Source: Methylobacterium fujisawaense (GTDB taxonomy: Bacteria > Pseudomonadota > Alphaproteobacteria > Rhizobiales > Beijerinckiaceae). From it: a stretch of DNA of 64,000 nucleotides. Below, one piece after another: positions 1-7,229 of the stretch; position 1 is the first letter of the stretch, and the number at the start of each line of letters is the position of its first letter. The notes below the pieces were generated by a model, which worked only from the letters and a program-made list of their open reading frames with translations, was not told where the DNA came from and ran no database searches. A program made the position numbers and the translations under genes. The stretch spans positions 806,001 through 870,000 of the forward strand of contig NZ_JACJIM010000001.1 of assembly GCF_014138435.1 (NCBI RefSeq), given 5' to 3'.

Positions 1-618
1 GGGCCATCGCGGGCGGGCATCTAGAATCTGAACGCGGCCGGATTGGCCGCGCGAACGGCTGCGTTCGACCCGATACCGTCACTCAGCGGACTGTGACGCC
101 ATCCCTTAGGCGGACCGTGCGGGCTGCGCGGGGCCGTCGGCAGAGTGATCCGCCCCCCGTGAAGGGGCAGTCCTTTTGGCGCTGCAGCTTGCCGCGCTCC
201 GGGGGATCGCCTTGAGCGGCCCTCACCGACATCCCACCGGATCGCTGTGCCATTGCCGATCAGGCCCGTCCCGCAGGCATCGGTCGGACGAGGGGGCGCC
301 TGCGCCAGGTGCCGCCGCTTGCAGGCCACCAGGAGCCGGCCGTCTCGCCGACATGACTTGCGGATGTGGAGATGGCCCCCTCGGCGACGTGGCGCGGCGG
401 TCCGCCGAGCGCCGGTCGATGCTGCGAAACGGGGCGGCGAAGTCGCGCGGGCCTCGGCCGCGCGCCCGACCGGCGGCCGCGGCCCAGATCTGGCCTCTGG
501 AGTTCGAGCGAAATCAGAATTTCGGAACTGGCAGGATAGGTGAATGTTCTGATAGACGCTGAATAATGTAGTTTCAGGCCGACGCGGCGACTCGCCTGCA
601 CGGCCGTGAGGTTCGTCC
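1..618. other. Left-end region with no supported gene
   Basis: Open frames exist on both strands here, but they are Arg/Pro/Ala-rich, have no domain I recognise and look like the chance frames of GC-rich DNA. The last 80 bases fall in GC and probably hold the promoter of the small secreted protein gene starting at 619. I see no repeat or RNA. Confidence 0.5.
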
Positions 619-975
619 ATGTCCGGATTTGCACTGCGGACGATTGTGTTCGCCGCCGCCGCCGCGGGGAGCATCACCGCCGCTGCGGCGCAGGGCGCGC
701 CGGTGCCGAACGTGAACGACTGCACCTTCATCCGCGACCCGACGGCCCTCCGGGACTGCATCGAACTCTACGAGGGGCAGCGCCTCGCGCCCGGCCCGCG
801 ACCGGCTGCGTTTCAGCGGGCGCCGGTGATCGACCGGTCCCTGCTTGAGGCGGCAGGCCCAATCCCGGCGGCGGGGGCATCACGGCGCGGGAAGCGGCGC
901 AGGCTTCGGCAGAGCCGCCAGCCGACCACGCCCGCCCAGGCGGTCCGGATCGAGCAGCTCGCGCCCCCTCAATAG
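619..975 (+). CDS. Small secreted protein with VNDCT/Cys-pair motif (paralogue A)
   Basis: A 118-residue protein of unknown function. The first 25 residues form a clear Sec signal peptide with an Ala-rich core ending near AAAAQG. The mature part carries VNDCT-x3-DP-x-ALR-x-C-x4-EG around residues 32-53, so two cysteines lie 11 residues apart. The rest is Pro/Arg-rich and low in complexity. The start has a GAGG about 8 bases upstream. The same motif recurs in the gene at 6802-7182, on the other side of the curli genes. The last 7 bases overlap the end of the convergent lytic transglycosylase gene. No family name is recognised. A periplasmic or surface role linked to the curli locus is only inferred from position. 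Confidence 0.7.
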   Translation: MSGFALRTIVFAAAAAGSITAAAAQGAPVPNVNDCTFIRDPTALRDCIELYEGQRLAPGPRPAAFQRAPVIDRSLLEAAGPIPAAGASRRGKRRRLRQSRQPTTPAQAVRIEQLAPPQ

Positions 976-1967
976 ACCGCCTGGACGAGGCAGGTGCGGC
1001 CTTCGCCGTTCAGGACCGCGCAGAGGGCCTGCTCGGAGCGCGGCTGCGGGCTCCGTGCCGACGGGCGCTGGGGCCTCGTCCTGGCGGAGCGCGCCGTCGA
1101 CGGCACGGGCCCGTCGCGCAAGACCGGCTCGGTCCCCAGCAGGGACGCAGGACGCAGGAGCGGGTCGGCGCGGCCGGCCCAGGCAGAGCCGAGACTGCGC
1201 GGGGCGAAGAAGGCCAGCGCCGTCCCCGGCAGGGACCGGCCGCTCTGCAGGGCCCACTCCTCCAGGGGGCGGCCCGTAATGCGGATCACGTAGTCGCGCG
1301 TCTCGGCGGGCATGCCCGAACGGCCGTCGAGCCATCCGCGCACGCGCTGAGGGCCGGCATTGTACGCGGCGGCCGCCAAACCGAGATTGCCGAAGCGCGC
1401 GCGGTGCTCGCGCAGGAGTTCGGCGGATTTCGGAATCGCCTCCACGGGATCGAACGGGTTTCGCAGGCCGCGCTCGGCGGCGGTCCCGGGCATGAACTGG
1501 GCGATTCCCTGTGCGCCGACCGGACTGACCGCATAGGGATTGAGGCCGCTCTCCTGACGCAGAAGGCGCAGGAAGAAGTCGGGCGGCAGGTCGTTGGCCG
1601 CGGCCGCGGTCGCGATCAGCCGGTCCAGGTCGCCATCACCCCGCGAGAACAGCAGTGACGCGGCATCGATCGGCTGGAACGCGCCCCGATCCAGGACCAG
1701 AAGGTCGGCCATGGCCGGACTGATCGCCGGACTGATCGCCGGCCACCGGACCAGGCTGGCCACTGGCCCAATCGGCGGCGGCGCACTTTGCGCGAAGGGT
1801 GTGAGGTCGGCCGCATCCGGCGCCATCGGGGCACGCGCGGTGCTCGATGCCCGGGGCGCGATGATCGGGGTCAGGGCGGCGGCCAGCACGAGACAGAGGG
1901 CGAGCGGCCCCCGCACGCCCCTGCGGCGGTGGCCGAACCGGAGCGGGCGTGCGACGGGCTCCAGCAT
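969..1967 (-). CDS. Lytic transglycosylase (SLT domain), last gene of the csgBFG unit
   Basis: This is a 332-residue murein lytic transglycosylase, predicted to cleave the MurNAc-GlcNAc bond in the periplasm. An N-terminal hydrophobic stretch (residues 21-36) is the export signal or anchor. The SLT domain spans about residues 115-235. Catalytic Glu139 sits in RQESGLN, followed by the family motifs GAQGIAQFMPGT and AAAYNAGP. A short in-frame duplication gives ISPAISPA near residue 78. The gene starts 6 bases after the csgG stop, so it is probably co-transcribed with curli export genes and could open peptidoglycan for the CsgG pore. That role is inferred. The fold assignment is firm, the exact subclass is not. 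Confidence 0.88.
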   Translation of the reverse strand: MLEPVARPLRFGHRRRGVRGPLALCLVLAAALTPIIAPRASSTARAPMAPDAADLTPFAQSAPPPIGPVASLVRWPAISPAISPAMADLLVLDRGAFQPIDAASLLFSRGDGDLDRLIATAAAANDLPPDFFLRLLRQESGLNPYAVSPVGAQGIAQFMPGTAAERGLRNPFDPVEAIPKSAELLREHRARFGNLGLAAAAYNAGPQRVRGWLDGRSGMPAETRDYVIRITGRPLEEWALQSGRSLPGTALAFFAPRSLGSAWAGRADPLLRPASLLGTEPVLRDGPVPSTARSARTRPQRPSARSPQPRSEQALCAVLNGEGRTCLVQAVY

Positions 1968-1973
1968 GGCGGT

Positions 1974-2915
1974 TCAGGACTTGACCACCACCGGCCCCAC
2001 CGGCGCCACCGGCGCCTCTGCGGCCGGAACCTCGAGCGGCGTCGGCTTGTCGCGGGCGAGGTACGCGTCGACCAAGCGCGTCCCGAGCACCGGGTCCCGG
2101 AAGCGCCAGAGCTTCTTGCGCGTGCCTTCCATGATCGTCGCGTAGACGGCGAGGTCGATCGCCTCGCGGACGGCCATCTGGGTCGGCTCGTTGCGGGTCA
2201 CACCCGCCTCGACCTGCAGCAGCTTGGCCACCGCCACGTAGCGGTACGCGTTGGCGTTGAGGGCGACCGAGTAGATCGTCTTCGTCACCGTGACGCTGTT
2301 GAGCACCTCGCCGCTCTGCACGGAGACGATGCGCATCGCCACCGTCACCTCGTCGCGCCGGTATTTGGTGTCGCCGCCGATGCCCAGAAGGTTGGCGCCG
2401 GCGCCGCCCGTGACGGTGTTGGCATCGTAGCCGATGATGCCGCCCTCCACGATCAGGCCGGCGAACCGGATCGGCGGCAGCGGCTTGGCCTCCACGCCCT
2501 CGAATTCCTGGCGCGTGGCCCGGATGAGCTGCCGCTCCTGCAGCAGATTGGCGAGACCGGTGCGCTCCACCACCGAGAACCACTGGCCGCGGCCGGCGCG
2601 CCGCAGGGCGTCGACCACGAAGGCGCCCCCGCCCTGCGTGACCGCGCGGGAATATTCCGCGATGTTGTCGTTCGGCTTGTTCTGACCGGTGAGGTCCGGG
2701 AAGCTGTAGATCGCGATGTCGACCCGGCGGGTCGGCGGCGGCAGCGTCTCCAGATTGAGGTCGGTGGGCGACGGCGGCGTCACCACCGGGGCCTGGGCGA
2801 GCAGCTCCCGCTCCCAGGGGGCGCAGGCGGCGAGGCCCGCACACAGGATGACGGCGCCGACCAGGCTGTTCAGAAGGCTACGCACGGGCAACGCCGTCTC
2901 CGTTCCGGTCCGCAT
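1974..2915 (-). CDS. csgG: Curli secretion channel lipoprotein CsgG
   Basis: CsgG forms the nonameric outer-membrane pore that secretes curlin subunits. The protein has a lipoprotein signal with the lipobox LAAC (Cys31 from the ATG used here). The core matches CsgG along its length: a DLTGQNKPND segment, VVERTGLANLLQERQ, a GYDANTVTGGAGA segment that aligns with the GYESNVKSGGVGA region of E. coli CsgG, and TRNEPTQMAVREAI. At 313 residues it is somewhat longer than E. coli CsgG (277), mainly at both ends. A GTG at 2945 would add ten residues; I prefer the ATG because it gives a more compact signal peptide. It lies between csgF and a lytic transglycosylase gene on the same strand. Confidence 0.95.
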   Translation of the reverse strand: MRTGTETALPVRSLLNSLVGAVILCAGLAACAPWERELLAQAPVVTPPSPTDLNLETLPPPTRRVDIAIYSFPDLTGQNKPNDNIAEYSRAVTQGGGAFVVDALRRAGRGQWFSVVERTGLANLLQERQLIRATRQEFEGVEAKPLPPIRFAGLIVEGGIIGYDANTVTGGAGANLLGIGGDTKYRRDEVTVAMRIVSVQSGEVLNSVTVTKTIYSVALNANAYRYVAVAKLLQVEAGVTRNEPTQMAVREAIDLAVYATIMEGTRKKLWRFRDPVLGTRLVDAYLARDKPTPLEVPAAEAPVAPVGPVVVKS

Positions 2916-3001
2916 GCCGGTCCGCCGCGTCCGCTCGCGCGGCACAGGTCGGCGAAGCCGGCCGCCAAGGATGATCGGTTTCCATCGTCCTGCGCCCGGC
3001 T

Positions 3002-3499
3002 TCAGGGCGCGCCCGAGAGCGGCGTCGTGGCGATCGCGCTGCCGCCGGCCGCCGCCGTCGCCGGGACGACAATGGTGGTGGTCGACTGGCCGTCGAAGAT
3101 CTGGAGCTGGATGTTGGTCCCCAGACGCTGGAACGTGACCTGGGATCCGCCGAAGCTGTAGCTGCCGCTCTGCTGGGCGTTCTCGCCGAAGAGGGCCTGG
3201 GTGATCTGGTTCGCCAGCGAGCTGTAGATCTGCGTCTGCAACTGCTGGGCGAAGATCTGACCGGGGGTCTTGGTGTTGGCGTTGCTCTGGGCCGCCGAGA
3301 ACAGCTGCTGGTCGCGCTGGGCGGACCGTTGCGCGTCGTTCTGGGCGGCGGCCTCGGCCTGCAGCCAGGCGCCGTTCAGGGGGCTTCCCCCGAAGGACGG
3401 GTTGATCGGCTGGTAGACGAGGCTGCTGGCCTGCGCCTCTACGCCCGCAAGGAGAGCCGCGCCGCAGACGAGCGGCCCGAGGAGACGGGACAAGCGCAT
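3002..3499 (-). CDS. csgF: Curli assembly/nucleation factor CsgF
   Basis: A 165-residue secreted protein. CsgF binds the outer mouth of CsgG and couples secretion to nucleation by CsgB. After a 24-residue signal peptide the mature N-terminus carries the CsgF signature PINPSFGGSPLNG, the segment known to insert into the CsgG channel. The middle is Gln/Ala-rich and the C-terminal third is a beta-rich domain (YSFGGSQVTFQRL...). It starts 4 bases after the csgB-like gene and lies upstream of csgG, so csgB-csgF-csgG form one unit. The length is close to that of E. coli CsgF (138) plus a Thr/Ala-rich tail. Confidence 0.93.
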   Translation of the reverse strand: MRLSRLLGPLVCGAALLAGVEAQASSLVYQPINPSFGGSPLNGAWLQAEAAAQNDAQRSAQRDQQLFSAAQSNANTKTPGQIFAQQLQTQIYSSLANQITQALFGENAQQSGSYSFGGSQVTFQRLGTNIQLQIFDGQSTTTIVVPATAAAGGSAIATTPLSGAP

Positions 3500-3503
3500 G
3501 GGG

Positions 3504-4067
3504 TTACCTCCGGGTGACCGAGACGTTGGCGCCGTTGCCGACTTGCGTGATGCTGATCGGCAGGGCGTTGTTGCCCTGCTGCTGCGCCGAGATGGCGTTG
3601 TTGTCGCCGCGGACCGTGATCGTCGCGGCCGCGCCGCTGCCGTCCTGCCGGGTACCGACGGTGTTGGAATCGCCGAAGACCGAGACTGTCGACTGATTGT
3701 AGGAGCCTGTCTGCTGCTGCGTCACCGTATTGCGCGCGCCGATGATGCTCTGGACCGCGACATTCCCGTAGCCCGACATGTCGATCGTGGAGATGTTGCC
3801 TGTTCCGACCTGAAGGGCCCGGGCTTGATTGGCTGCCGGCTGGGGCGGGAGGCTCGGGCTGAGCAGCAGGATGCCGGACTGGTTGCCCAGGATGTAGTCG
3901 CTCTCCTGGATCGCCCGCCCCGGAGCACCGGCCGCGGCGCGTTGGGCTAGGGCTTGGATCTGTTCGATCGCGACGCGATCCTGGGCCGCCGCCGAGCCGG
4001 CCATGAGCGGGAGGACGAAGAGCAGCACTTGACCTGCGGTCCGGCTGCGGCGCGTGCGGCGCATCAT
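3504..4067 (-). CDS. csgB: Curlin-repeat protein, probable minor subunit/nucleator CsgB
   Basis: A 187-residue exported protein with a signal peptide (residues 1-28, ending SAAAQ). It has an N-terminal region of about 60 residues without repeats, then several imperfect curlin repeats built on Q/I-x-G-x-x-N (QVGTGNIS, IIGARNTV, QTGSYNQS, VFGDSNTV, VRGDNNAI, QVGNGANV). It ends in RR, as nucleators of this family often end in basic residues. Two adjacent ATGs follow an AGGGGGGAC ribosome site. Position just upstream of csgF and csgG, and separation from the larger curlin gene csgA, favour the minor subunit. It could instead be a second major-type curlin, because repeats alone do not separate CsgA from CsgB. 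Confidence 0.85.
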   Translation of the reverse strand: MMRRTRRSRTAGQVLLFVLPLMAGSAAAQDRVAIEQIQALAQRAAAGAPGRAIQESDYILGNQSGILLLSPSLPPQPAANQARALQVGTGNISTIDMSGYGNVAVQSIIGARNTVTQQQTGSYNQSTVSVFGDSNTVGTRQDGSGAAATITVRGDNNAISAQQQGNNALPISITQVGNGANVSVTRR

Positions 4068-4304
4068 CTGTCCCCCCTGCTTGTTTGGCCCACCTTAAAT
4101 CAGTGCTATTCGATAACGTACAGCAAAATATCTTATCCACACGGCTTCTAAGCCGGCGTGTGGTGACTATGGCACAATGAATTCTGATAAGAATCGACCC
4201 GCTGTCGCCGTTGGCAGCCCATGTCAATGAATCGACGGATAATTTCCCGATAACGAAAAAGTGGTATGTCAACCGACTGACATCGGCGATTATCGATCAG
4301 CCGA
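4068..4304. promoter_or_regulatory. AT-rich intergenic region between csgH and csgB
   Basis: This 237-base gap is much richer in A+T than its surroundings. It contains the hairpin at 4137-4163 and must hold any separate promoter for csgBFG. I cannot name a specific operator. Confidence 0.4.
4137..4163 (-). terminator. Hairpin between csgH and csgB, terminator-like
   Basis: On the minus strand the arms CCACAC(GCC)GGCTT and AAGCCGTGTGG pair across a 2-base loop with a 3-base bulge. An AT-rich stretch ATAAGATATTTT follows. It lies about 140 bases after the csgH stop and 70 bases before csgB, so it may end the csgA-csgH transcript or only lower read-through into csgBFG. Confidence 0.5.
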
Positions 4305-4739
4305 TCAAAGATCGTATATGCTGATATGACCGCAGTTGATCTTGCGCCCGTCGACCAGCACGGACGCGTCGATCCGGAGCTGGCCGTTCGGCAGGACGCT
4401 GACGGTCAGATTGCCGACATCCCGGGTTTCGCCGGGGGCGAGGTCGAAGCCACCGCCCTGCTGCATCGTCGCGGTGCCTGCCGGATCCGATTTCCGCACG
4501 ACCAGGCTGTACCGCCCTGCGGTGCCGCGGGGCGCCTCGACGCGAAGAGCCAGACGCGTCGTTTCGGCCGAGCGGCTCTCGACCACGCGACAGAGGACGG
4601 GCGGATCGACGGTGAGGCTGGGCATGATCGAGACTGCGCCTGGGATCGAAGTCGCTGGGATGGCGAGAGAAGGGACGCTCCCGCAGGAGCGCCCCTTCCA
4701 GGACACGTCAGACTGGGGATGGGCCTCAGCCCGATCCAT
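4305..4739 (-). CDS. csgH: CsgC/CsgH-family curli chaperone CsgH
   Basis: A 144-residue member of the CsgC-like family, periplasmic chaperones that stop premature curlin polymerisation; CsgH is the alphaproteobacterial form. The Ig-like beta domain covers residues 41-144, with PVLCRV near its start and KINCGH near its end. The two cysteines could form a disulphide. The ATG overlaps the csgA stop by one base (TAATG), so translation is coupled to the major curlin. Oddly, the first 40 residues do not look like a signal peptide. An internal Met39 start (MPSLTV) would leave none either, so either export is atypical or the start needs correction. Family identity is good. Confidence 0.85.
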   Translation of the reverse strand: MDRAEAHPQSDVSWKGRSCGSVPSLAIPATSIPGAVSIMPSLTVDPPVLCRVVESRSAETTRLALRVEAPRGTAGRYSLVVRKSDPAGTATMQQGGGFDLAPGETRDVGNLTVSVLPNGQLRIDASVLVDGRKINCGHISIYDL

Positions 4740-5584
4740 TAGTGCTGGCGGATCGTCACGCTGTTGAAGCCGCCGATCTGCGCGAAAGCAGCATTGGCCG
4801 AGTTCGCCGACTGCGTGATGGATCCATAATTGCCGAAGCCGTTCTGATAGCCGAAGGCGCCGACAGACGATCCGGTCTGCGTGATCGACGCCTCGTTGCC
4901 TCGGCCGATCTGGAGCAGGGCGGCGTAGTTGGTGTTGCCGTTCTGGCTGATGTTGCCTACGTTATAGTCGCCGGACTGGACGATCGCGGCATAGGCGTTG
5001 TCAGCTCTGTAGTCTTGCGTGATGCGGGCCCTGTTGTTGTCGCCGTTGAACTGGAAAATGCCCGCGTAGGTGTTCTTCGATCCGGCCTCGGCGGTGATCC
5101 ACGCCTTGTTCTTGTCGCCGTTCTGCTGGAACTGCGCCACGCCGTTGGTCCCGAGCTGATTCGAGTCGACGGAGTTGGCGATGCCTTGCTGGAACGAGCC
5201 GTTGGCGACGCCGATCGTCGGATTGCCGTAGCGATTGCCGGCGATCGTGCTCACGGTGTTGTTCGAGCCGCCCTGCGTGACCTTCAGTTCGTTGAACGCA
5301 CCGTTCTGCAGAATGGTCTGGGCGCCGTTCGAGACGCCGTTCAGGTTGCTCTCCGACAGATTCGGGACTGACAGGTCGACATTGGTCGAGAGCTTGCCGG
5401 CCTTATTGTTCGTTCCGGTCTGATCGACAGCCGCGGAGTTCGATAGACCGCGCTGGATGACGAAGGCTTCGTTCGCGGTAGTTCCAGCGCCCATGACGGG
5501 GGTCTGGGACTGCGCCGAGGCGCCTGTCGCAAAGGCCGTCAGACCGGCGACCGCCGCGGACGCCAGAACAACTGACTTGAACAT
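4739..5584 (-). CDS. csgA: Major curlin subunit CsgA, extended repeat form
   Basis: Main amyloid fibre subunit, 281 residues. The ATG at 5584 follows a GGGAGTG ribosome site and opens a signal peptide cut near GASAQ (residues 23-25). Upstream in-frame codons would only add an unlikely extension. The mature chain is Asn/Gln/Gly-rich and holds about eight repeats of the curlin type (for example YAGIFQFNGDNNRARITQ, YAAIVQSGDYNVGNISQ, YAALLQIGRGNEASITQ), against five in the 151-residue E. coli protein. A less regular Asn/Ser-rich segment (about residues 50-130) separates the first repeats from the rest. It is the first gene of csgA-csgH, with coupled translation, and lies downstream of a 550-base low-GC leader. 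Confidence 0.93.
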   Translation of the reverse strand: MFKSVVLASAAVAGLTAFATGASAQSQTPVMGAGTTANEAFVIQRGLSNSAAVDQTGTNNKAGKLSTNVDLSVPNLSESNLNGVSNGAQTILQNGAFNELKVTQGGSNNTVSTIAGNRYGNPTIGVANGSFQQGIANSVDSNQLGTNGVAQFQQNGDKNKAWITAEAGSKNTYAGIFQFNGDNNRARITQDYRADNAYAAIVQSGDYNVGNISQNGNTNYAALLQIGRGNEASITQTGSSVGAFGYQNGFGNYGSITQSANSANAAFAQIGGFNSVTIRQH

Positions 5585-6133
5585 AGATACACTCCCATTT
5601 TTATTTATGTGTCCTCTCGAACACAATCTATGCCATCGCAGTCGCTCTATCGTTACAGCGATTTAACGGCTTTTTAAGCGTATCCATAAGCCGATGATGG
5701 GTGTCAAGCGTGAGTTAGGCAAAAATCTACAATCTTTACAATTTTCTGGTTTCCTTTTTCAGATGAAGGTGCCGTGAATTCAGTATGAATGGCGCGTCGA
5801 AAGACGAACATTCTCAACTGTTTAAAGTGGCCCTGCCGCGATCGCTGACTTAGAATCCATTCCACGGGATAGGCAGTCTTCGTTAGTGCCATCACAGGTC
5901 GGTATAGGCGTGTTAAATTGGTCACATCAGTTATGGCTGAAAGTGGTATGTTGCTGGCCAAGCAAGAATGCTCCGAAAGGTGATGTGGGACGGGTCTCAC
6001 AGGGCCATGCCGCCGTCGCCGCTTAGGATCCGTCGACTGTGCTTGAGCCGAAAGGTTTTCGCGGACGACGAAGAGATCGAATTCACCGCAAGACGAAAAA
6101 TCGTCTGCGATACGCGTTGGGTGGGAGGCTACG
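5585..6133. promoter_or_regulatory. Low-GC divergent regulatory region between csgA and the 6134 gene
   Basis: A 549-base gap, clearly AT-richer than flanking genes, feeding csgA to the left and a secreted-protein pair to the right. It contains the candidate csgA promoter. The single long minus frame across it has no protein-like features. The length is enough for several regulator sites, but I cannot identify one. Confidence 0.45.
5676..5707 (-). promoter_or_regulatory. Candidate csgA promoter
   Basis: A perfect TTGACA lies at 5707-5702 on the minus strand, about 118 bases before the csgA start, with AT-rich bases (GGATAC/TACGCT) at spacings of 16 to 19. The -10 is not convincing, so the assignment rests mainly on the -35 and on position. 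Confidence 0.35.
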
Positions 6134-6805
6134 ATGAGGCAGCGCGGCCGATCGCTGATGCAGGTCCTGCTCGCCACCGCGACCCTGGGGTCCGTCGGCG
6201 CCAACTCGGCCGAGGCTCCGCCCGCGGCCCCGGCCCCGCCGGCAGCCTCACCACAGACACCGCCCGCGCAGCAGCCAGCCTCCGCCAGGGCCGCGTCGAC
6301 GCAACCGGCGCCCGCCCCCGCGGGCTGCGACGCCACCTGCGTGCGCGCCAACAACGAGATCGCGTCCCAGATCTGCGCGCCGCGGATCGAGGCGCAGGCG
6401 CCGACGGATTTCGAGTGGGTCTCGCGGCCCTTCGCCAAGATCTTCCAGCAGGCGGAGGCGCCCGAGGGCGCCGCCACGGTGGTGCGCTATCGGGGGGATT
6501 CGATCCGCTTCCTCAGCCCCGCGAAGGAATGGGTGCGGGTGACCTACGAGTGCGGGTTCGATGCGGCCAACCGCTCGGTCGCGTATGTGCGGGTGCGGCT
6601 CGGCCGGCTCGACCAGGCGGACGCGCCCGCACAGCCGCCGCAGCAGGTCCGGGCCAATGCTTCGTCCTCGCAGCCGATGGCGCCCCAGGCGCAGCAGCAG
6701 GCTGGCCGCGTCGGGGCGCCGGTCCCACGCAGGCTGCTTCCGTCGGAGCCGAGCGAGGTCGAGATCCGGCAGGTCAACCCGCGGATCCGGCAGGCGCAGC
6801 CATGA
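6134..6805 (+). CDS. Secreted conserved hypothetical protein with four-Cys core
   Basis: A 223-residue protein of unknown function. GGGAGG lies 7 bases before the ATG. The signal peptide covers residues 1-26. A Pro/Ala/Gln-rich linker follows (27-64), then a compact domain (65-165) with CDATCVRAN, an ICAPRIEAQ segment, WVSRPF and a late Cys in VTYECGF, which could form two disulphides. The C-terminal 60 residues are again Gln/Pro-rich. Its stop overlaps the next start (ATGA), so the two proteins are co-translated. It faces away from csgA across the shared leader. A cell-envelope role is likely. Nothing shows an enzymatic activity. Confidence 0.75.
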   Translation: MRQRGRSLMQVLLATATLGSVGANSAEAPPAAPAPPAASPQTPPAQQPASARAASTQPAPAPAGCDATCVRANNEIASQICAPRIEAQAPTDFEWVSRPFAKIFQQAEAPEGAATVVRYRGDSIRFLSPAKEWVRVTYECGFDAANRSVAYVRVRLGRLDQADAPAQPPQQVRANASSSQPMAPQAQQQAGRVGAPVPRRLLPSEPSEVEIRQVNPRIRQAQP

Positions 6806-7182
6806 TCCCGACCCGGTCCCGGCAAGCCAGGTCCCGGCAAGCCAAGGCCGTCCTGGCCCTGCTGGCCGGCCTCGGTGCGGCCCCCGCCGCCGCGCAGCCG
6901 AGCCCGCTCTCGGTGAACGATTGCACCTTGCTGCCGGACCCGGGCGCCCTGCGGCGCTGCCTCGATCAGGCGGAGGGACGCGTGGTGGCGCCCCTGCCGC
7001 CGGTCGCGGGGCCGGCCACATCCGAGCGCCCCGAACAGGTGGTGCAGGCCGCGCGCGGCGCCCCGGTCGCCAAGCCCGGCGCCAAGCCCGGCGCCCTGCC
7101 GCCGACGGATTTCCTCGGCAACAGGCGGGAGCCCGCACCGCGGGCCCATCCGTCGGGACGGACGGTCATCGATCTCCAGTGA
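6802..7182 (+). CDS. Small secreted protein with VNDCT/Cys-pair motif (paralogue B)
   Basis: A 126-residue protein whose ATG overlaps the previous stop (ATGA). A basic N-terminus with a 14-base tandem repeat (SRQARSRQAK) leads into a signal peptide ending APAAAQ. The mature start reads SVNDCT-x3-DP-x-ALR-x-C-x4-EG, the same motif as in the protein at 619-975, with the same spacing of the two cysteines. The rest is Pro/Ala-rich with an AKPGAKPGA repeat. Earlier in-frame codons run through the preceding gene in another frame and are not used. The function is unknown. The pair of paralogues flanks the curli locus. Confidence 0.72.
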   Translation: MIPTRSRQARSRQAKAVLALLAGLGAAPAAAQPSPLSVNDCTLLPDPGALRRCLDQAEGRVVAPLPPVAGPATSERPEQVVQAARGAPVAKPGAKPGALPPTDFLGNRREPAPRAHPSGRTVIDLQ

Positions 7183-7190
7183 CGCCTGCA

Positions 7191-7223
7191 CGGCGTCGAT
7201 CCGGCGTCGATCCGGCGTCGATC
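7191..7223. repeat. 11-bp tandem repeat, three copies
   Basis: The unit CGGCGTCGATC occurs three times head to tail in the short gap after the paralogue B gene and before the stop of the convergent hydrolase gene. Confidence 0.9.
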
Positions 7224-7229
7224 CGGCCG

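Noticed and set aside
21..761. A 246-codon minus-strand frame at the left end
   Set aside because: Arg/Pro-rich, no ribosome site, and overlaps the better-supported secreted protein gene at 619.
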